Assembly (NCBI GenBank): GCA_910589185.1
Contig: CAJUSU010000005.1
Coordinates: forward strand, 17,686 to 81,685
Direction of reading: 5' to 3'
Origin: an uncultured Clostridia bacterium
GTDB taxonomy: Bacteria > Bacillota > Clostridia > TANB77 > CAG-508
Length of the DNA: 64,000 bases
The position numbers and the translations under genes are program-made. Positions 60,695 through 64,000 of the stretch are shown piece by piece; positions within the stretch are counted from its first letter, which is position 1; each line of letters starts with the position of its first letter. The notes under the pieces are model-generated. The model saw nothing but the letters and a program-made list of their open reading frames with translations, ran no database searches and was not told the DNA's origin.

Positions 60695-60703
60695 TATATA
60701 AGG

Positions 60704-60735
60704 GAATGCTATAAAGGCATTTTCTTTATTTTTAT
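60704..60735 (+). terminator. Weak terminator after iscR
   Basis: AATGC-TATAAAG-GCATT followed by TTCTTTATTTTT. The short stem suggests partial termination. Confidence 0.5.
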
Positions 60736-60743
60736 ATATCCTA

Positions 60744-60772
60744 TTGACATAGTAGGAATTGAAAAGTATAAT
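60744..60772 (+). promoter_or_regulatory. Consensus promoter of iscS-iscU-mnmA
   Basis: TTGACA (60744-60749), 17 bp, TATAAT (60767-60772), 34 bp before the iscS ATG; the probable site of IscR control. Confidence 0.85.
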
Positions 60773-60805
60773 AGTATCCGAACAAAGAGAAAGGATATTA
60801 GAAAA

Positions 60806-61993
60806 ATGAAAAATATATATTTTGACAATTCTGCTACTACAAAATTAGATGAAGAAGTATTAAAGGAAATGATGCCATATTTAACAGAGGACTATGGTAA
60901 TGCTTCTTCTATTTATAGATTAGGCAGAGAAAGTAGAAAAGCAATAGAAGAAGCAAGAGAAAAAATTGCTAAAGCAATCAATTGCGAGCCAAATGAAATT
61001 TATTTTACTTCGGGTGGAAGTGAGGCAGATAATACAATTATTCGAGGCGTGGCTTATCAATACAAAAATAAGGGAAATCACATTATTACTTCTCAAATTG
61101 AGCATCCAGCAGTATTAGAAACTTGCAAACAACTAGAGAAGGAAGGCTTTGAGGTTTCTTATATTGGAGTAGATGAAAAAGGTAGAGTTAAATTAGAAGA
61201 ATTACAAAATGCAATTAAGCCAGAGACTATTTTGATTACGATTATGTTTACCAACAATGAAATTGGAACAATACAGCCAATTGCAGAAATAGGCAAAATT
61301 GCGAAAGAACATCAAATTATATTCCATACAGATAGTGTACAAGCAGTAGGAACCTTAGATATTGATGTGGAGAAAATGAACATTGATAGCTTATCTATGT
61401 CAGCTCACAAATTTTATGGACCAAAAGGAATAGGTGCACTTTATGTAAGAAAGGGTGTGCTATTTCAAAAGTTTATGAATGGGGGACATCAAGAAAGGAA
61501 TAGAAGAGCAGGAACTGAAAATACAGCAGCTATTGTAGGAATGGGAAAAGCAATAGAGTTAGCTTATGAGCAAGCGGAAGATCACAGAAATAAGTTAAGC
61601 AAATTAAGAGATTACTATATTAGTCAAATCCAAGAAAAAATACCATATATTAAAATCAATGGTGACCCAGAAAATGGACTTCCTGGTTTAAGCAATATTT
61701 CTTTTCGATTTATTGAAGGGGAAGGAATTTTACTAAATCTTGATTTGAAGGGAATTTGTGCTTCAAGTGGCAGTGCATGTACTAGTGGCTCGCTCGATCC
61801 GTCCCATGTTTTACTAGCCATTGGATTGCCGCATGAAATTGCTCATGGTAGTATTCGAATTTCGATAGGAAAGTATAATACAAAAGAAGAAGTAGATTAT
61901 TTAATTGAGCAATTAGTTGAAATTGTGGGAAGGTTAAGAGCAATGTCACCTTTATACGAAGAATTTGTCAAAAAAGATATAAAGATATTTTAA
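60806..61993 (+). CDS. iscS: Cysteine desulfurase IscS/NifS
   Basis: IscS is a PLP enzyme that transfers sulfur from cysteine to scaffolds and to MnmA. The 395 residues begin NIYFDNSATTKLDEEV, have FTSGGSEADN, HTDSVQAVG, the PLP lysine in SMSAHKFYGPKGIG and the catalytic cysteine in SSGSACTSGSLDPSHVL. The desulfurase is placed directly before IscU and MnmA, the standard clostridial order, which fits supply to both Fe-S clusters and tRNA thiolation. Confidence 0.97.
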   Translation: MKNIYFDNSATTKLDEEVLKEMMPYLTEDYGNASSIYRLGRESRKAIEEAREKIAKAINCEPNEIYFTSGGSEADNTIIRGVAYQYKNKGNHIITSQIEHPAVLETCKQLEKEGFEVSYIGVDEKGRVKLEELQNAIKPETILITIMFTNNEIGTIQPIAEIGKIAKEHQIIFHTDSVQAVGTLDIDVEKMNIDSLSMSAHKFYGPKGIGALYVRKGVLFQKFMNGGHQERNRRAGTENTAAIVGMGKAIELAYEQAEDHRNKLSKLRDYYISQIQEKIPYIKINGDPENGLPGLSNISFRFIEGEGILLNLDLKGICASSGSACTSGSLDPSHVLLAIGLPHEIAHGSIRISIGKYNTKEEVDYLIEQLVEIVGRLRAMSPLYEEFVKKDIKIF

Positions 61994-62014
61994 GAAGGGA
62001 AGGAGTGCAAAAAA

Positions 62015-62461
62015 ATGGAGCCATATAATGAAAAAGTAATTGAAAACTATGCTAATCCAAAAAATGTAGGTAAGATAGAGGATGCAAATGGAGTGGGAGA
62101 GGTTGGAAATCCAGTTTGTGGAGATATTATGAGAATTTATTTAAAAATTCAAGATAATAAAATTATAGATGTGAAATTTCAAACTTTTGGCTGTGGAGCA
62201 GCGATTGCTTCAAGTAGTATATCCACGGAGATGATAAAAGGAAAAACATTAGAAGAAGCTTTGCAAATAACGAATAAAGATGTTGTCAATGAATTAGGTG
62301 GACTTCCGCCAGTAAAATTGCATTGTTCTGTGCTAGCAGAAGAAGCCATTAGAAAAGCAATAGCAGACTATTATTTGAAACAAGGAGTTATGAGCAAACA
62401 AGAGGTTATGGAAAAATGTAAGATAAAACCTGAAGAAGGTTGCCAAAAATGTGGTGTTTAA
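62015..62461 (+). CDS. iscU: Fe-S scaffold IscU/NifU N-domain
   Basis: IscU is the scaffold on which the cluster is assembled. The 148 residues show the three cluster cysteines in GNPVCGDIMRIYL (with the Asp), FQTFGCGAAIASSS and KLHCSVLAEEAI. The C-terminus has an extra Cys-rich tail (KCKIKPEEGCQKCGV) not present in Proteobacterial IscU. The RBS GAAGGGAAGGAG is strong. It lies between iscS and mnmA. No hscA/hscB/fdx genes follow, so this is a minimal system. Confidence 0.95.
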   Translation: MEPYNEKVIENYANPKNVGKIEDANGVGEVGNPVCGDIMRIYLKIQDNKIIDVKFQTFGCGAAIASSSISTEMIKGKTLEEALQITNKDVVNELGGLPPVKLHCSVLAEEAIRKAIADYYLKQGVMSKQEVMEKCKIKPEEGCQKCGV

Positions 62462-62529
62462 AAATCCTTGTATTTTGAAGATGTATGTGGTAAAATGCAA
62501 TAAAATTGGTAAAAAATGAGGAAAAGATA

Positions 62530-63597
62530 ATGGAGAAGAAAAAGGTTCTACTTGGAATGAGTGGCGGAGTAGATAGCTCAGTTGCTGCTATTTTATTACA
62601 AGAGCAAGGATATGAAGTATATGGAGTAACTTTAAAGCTATGGGAAGAAGAAGGGAAAGAAAGTACTTGCTGTAATTTGGATGCAACATTAGGAGCAAAA
62701 AGAGTATGTGACAAATTAGGAATACCACATTATACATTAAATGCTAAGGAGCTGTTTCAAGAGTATGTTATTCAAGATTTCATTTGCCAGTATAAAAATT
62801 GTAGAACTCCAAATCCTTGTATTGAATGTAATAAATATTTAAAGTTTGGGTACATGTATCAAAAAGCAAAAGAATTGGGGATAGAGTATATTGCAACAGG
62901 GCATTATGCGAAAGTAGAGTATAGTGAGAAATATGGAAGAACTGTTATTAAAAAGGCAGACAATATTGCCAAAGACCAAAGTTATGTATTATACAATATA
63001 CCGAAAGAAGTAGTAGAAAAAGTAGTATTTCCATTAGCAAATATGAAAAGTAAGGAAGAAATTAGAAAACTTGCAAGAGAACATGGATTAGAAGTAGCAA
63101 ATAAACCGGATAGCGAAGATATCTGTTTTATTCCAGATGGAGATTATAAAAGATTTTTAGAGGAACATTCTGACTTAAAAGCAAAAGAAGGAAATATTGT
63201 TAATTTAGAAGGAGAAGTTTTAGGAAAACATCAAGGCTTGTATCGATATACTATTGGACAAAGGAAAGGATTAGGAATTGCTTACTCAGAGCCATTGTTT
63301 GTAATAGATTTTGAACCAGAAAAAAATGAATTGGTTGTTGGTACAGAAAAAGAGATTTATCAAAAAGAAATGTTAGTAAATCAAATTAACCTTTTACTAA
63401 TTGATAAACTAGAAGAGCCAATAAAAGTAATGGTAAAGACAAGATATTCTAGCAAAGAGTATCTTGCTACAATAGAAATGGTACAAGAAGATACCATTAA
63501 GGTAATTTTTGATGAGGAAGTAGCAAGAATTACACCAGGTCAATCAGCAGTATTTTATATAGATGATATGGTATTGGGCGGAGGAAAAATTGTATAA
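62530..63597 (+). CDS. mnmA: tRNA-specific 2-thiouridylase MnmA
   Basis: MnmA thiolates U34 of Lys, Glu and Gln tRNAs with sulfur relayed from IscS. The 355 residues start at ATG 62530 (GAGGAAAAG upstream) and have the PP-loop GMSGGVDSSVAA, the first catalytic cysteine in TPNPCIECNKYLKFG, the second in SEDICFIPDG and the C-terminal beta-barrel ending VLGGGKIV. It belongs to the isc operon. Because it modifies wobble uridines, it influences frame maintenance, which may matter beside the frameshift sites. Confidence 0.96.
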   Translation: MEKKKVLLGMSGGVDSSVAAILLQEQGYEVYGVTLKLWEEEGKESTCCNLDATLGAKRVCDKLGIPHYTLNAKELFQEYVIQDFICQYKNCRTPNPCIECNKYLKFGYMYQKAKELGIEYIATGHYAKVEYSEKYGRTVIKKADNIAKDQSYVLYNIPKEVVEKVVFPLANMKSKEEIRKLAREHGLEVANKPDSEDICFIPDGDYKRFLEEHSDLKAKEGNIVNLEGEVLGKHQGLYRYTIGQRKGLGIAYSEPLFVIDFEPEKNELVVGTEKEIYQKEMLVNQINLLLIDKLEEPIKVMVKTRYSSKEYLATIEMVQEDTIKVIFDEEVARITPGQSAVFYIDDMVLGGGKIV

Positions 63598-63620
63598 GAA
63601 CCTTGTTATTTCATAATAAC

Positions 63621-63675
63621 AAAATGGAGTTTCATCGTGTAACCTTTTAAAAGTTACATCATGAAACTCCATTTT
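63621..63675. terminator. Bidirectional terminator between mnmA and the convergent gene
   Basis: AAAATGGAGTTTCAT plus TGTAAC pair with GTTACA plus ATGAAACTCCATTTT. A long two-part stem with T runs on both strands. Confidence 0.85.
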
Positions 63676-63705
63676 GCGTTTTGACTTATTTAGAAGATAA
63701 ACTTT

Positions 63706-64000
63706 CTAGTTGTTAATTCGTTCTTTGGAATCAATTTCTAATGAAATAAGTCTTACAGAATGATCTTCTAAAGTTGCTTGTACATCTTCAAGATTGTTAT
63801 CATTTCTTTCTAAATGTTCCTGGTTCATAGCATGAACATCAAATAATGCTGAAGTTTTGTCTTTAAATTCATTTTCAGGGACAATAACAGTTTCATTGAT
63901 ATTAGTGACTTTATTTTCAAGAGAGTCAAATCGTCCTTGAAGGATGTCAACCTTATTTTCGAGAGAATCAAATCGTCCTTGAAGGGTGTCAACCTTATTT
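63706..64000 (-). CDS. Coiled-coil repeat protein (partial, runs off the window)
   Basis: The minus-strand frame ends at 63706 and is open to the window edge, giving 98 residues. The visible beginning has two tandem 42-bp repeats encoding NKVDTLQGRFDSLE and NKVDILQGRFDSLE and a third start, NKVTNINETV, followed by a helical end. Nucleotides differ at only a few positions between repeats, implying recent duplication. The heptad style resembles the protein at 17509-17823. Function is unknown. Confidence 0.75.
   Translation of the reverse strand, partial: NKVDTLQGRFDSLENKVDILQGRFDSLENKVTNINETVIVPENEFKDKTSALFDVHAMNQEHLERNDNNLEDVQATLEDHSVRLISLEIDSKERINN

Noticed and set aside
1..64000. CRISPR arrays, rRNA genes, prophage or insertion sequences
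   Set aside because: No regularly spaced repeats with unique spacers, no rRNA sequence, no transposase, integrase or phage structural gene was found. The holin-superfamily protein at 41150 is a chromosomal YvlD-like type.

Overview
The window is AT-rich, densely coded DNA from a low-GC Bacillota, most probably an uncultured, spore-lineage gut Clostridium-like bacterium. Supporting traits are a CIRCE/HrcA heat-shock operon, SpoVT, a T-box leader before valS, AGGAGG-type ribosome sites, TTG/GTG starts and sortase-anchored proteins ending in LPQTG or IPQTG. I cannot name a genus.

The main observation is a recurrent +1 frameshift. Eight host-like genes (hrcA, ftsH, recD2, a prepilin-like gene, dinB, a UDP-sugar pyrophosphorylase, dapA and a zinc-ribbon gene) are each interrupted once. 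Every interruption has the same form: an in-frame CGG, with normal reading restored if the C is skipped so that the next codon is GGN (glycine). The restored residues fall in family motifs, such as the HKAQ-GSEFD motif of RecD2, TSS-GRIPS of HrcA, the prepilin glycine, and the missing C-terminus of DapA. In a by-eye scan of the other host-like genes I found dozens of out-of-frame CGG triplets but no in-frame CGG used as arginine, although CGT, CGC, CGA and AGA are used. Three genes of foreign composition (29502-29891, 54859-56271, 56499-56906) do carry in-frame CGG. The simplest reading is that CGG is not decoded normally in this organism and causes translational +1 frameshifting, so C insertions before GGN codons are tolerated. 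A systematic sequencing artefact is the main alternative.

Layout. 1-204: end of a DUF4190-like protein. 298-5107: CIRCE-controlled hrcA-grpE-dnaK-dnaJ. 5126-6551: lemA and a TPM-domain protein. 6736-9420: class A penicillin-binding protein. 9446-13799: cysS, a DUF1189 protein and ftsH. 13818-15088: an RluA-family pseudouridine synthase and a divergent small membrane protein. 15168-21791: recD2, a coiled-coil protein, comF, a KAP-type NTPase and a lysylphosphatidylglycerol-synthase-like membrane protein. 21952-22896: spoVT and a small gene. 23131-29436: a complete lower-glycolysis block, gapA-pgk-tpiA-gpmI-eno.

29502-35791: a foreign-looking gene, tRNA-Gln(CUG), two sortase-anchored surface proteins (a papain-like protease and a von Willebrand A protein) and a prepilin-like DUF6273 protein whose GC-rich 3' end looks like a diversity-generating-retroelement target. 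35946-41066: an S4 protein, dinB, a small membrane protein, the UDP-sugar pyrophosphorylase and a glmU with a degenerate uridylyltransferase half. 41150-46936: membrane proteins, dapB, an HD protein, dapA and a two-gene SmsCB-type iron-sulfur system. 47091-50278: an accessory patch with an XRE regulator and its operator, zinc-ribbon proteins, an AbrB/nuclease toxin-antitoxin pair and a mini transcription unit. 50285-54678: asd, recG, an aldose-epimerase-like gene and a small membrane protein. 54859-56906: two foreign-composition genes. 57010-60246: T-box, DUF1653 gene, valS. 60302-63597: Rrf2/IscR regulator, iscS, iscU, mnmA. 63706-64000: a partial coiled-coil repeat protein. A family of about 31-bp palindromic repeats with a GGGACGTTAGTTTAAC core is scattered between genes.
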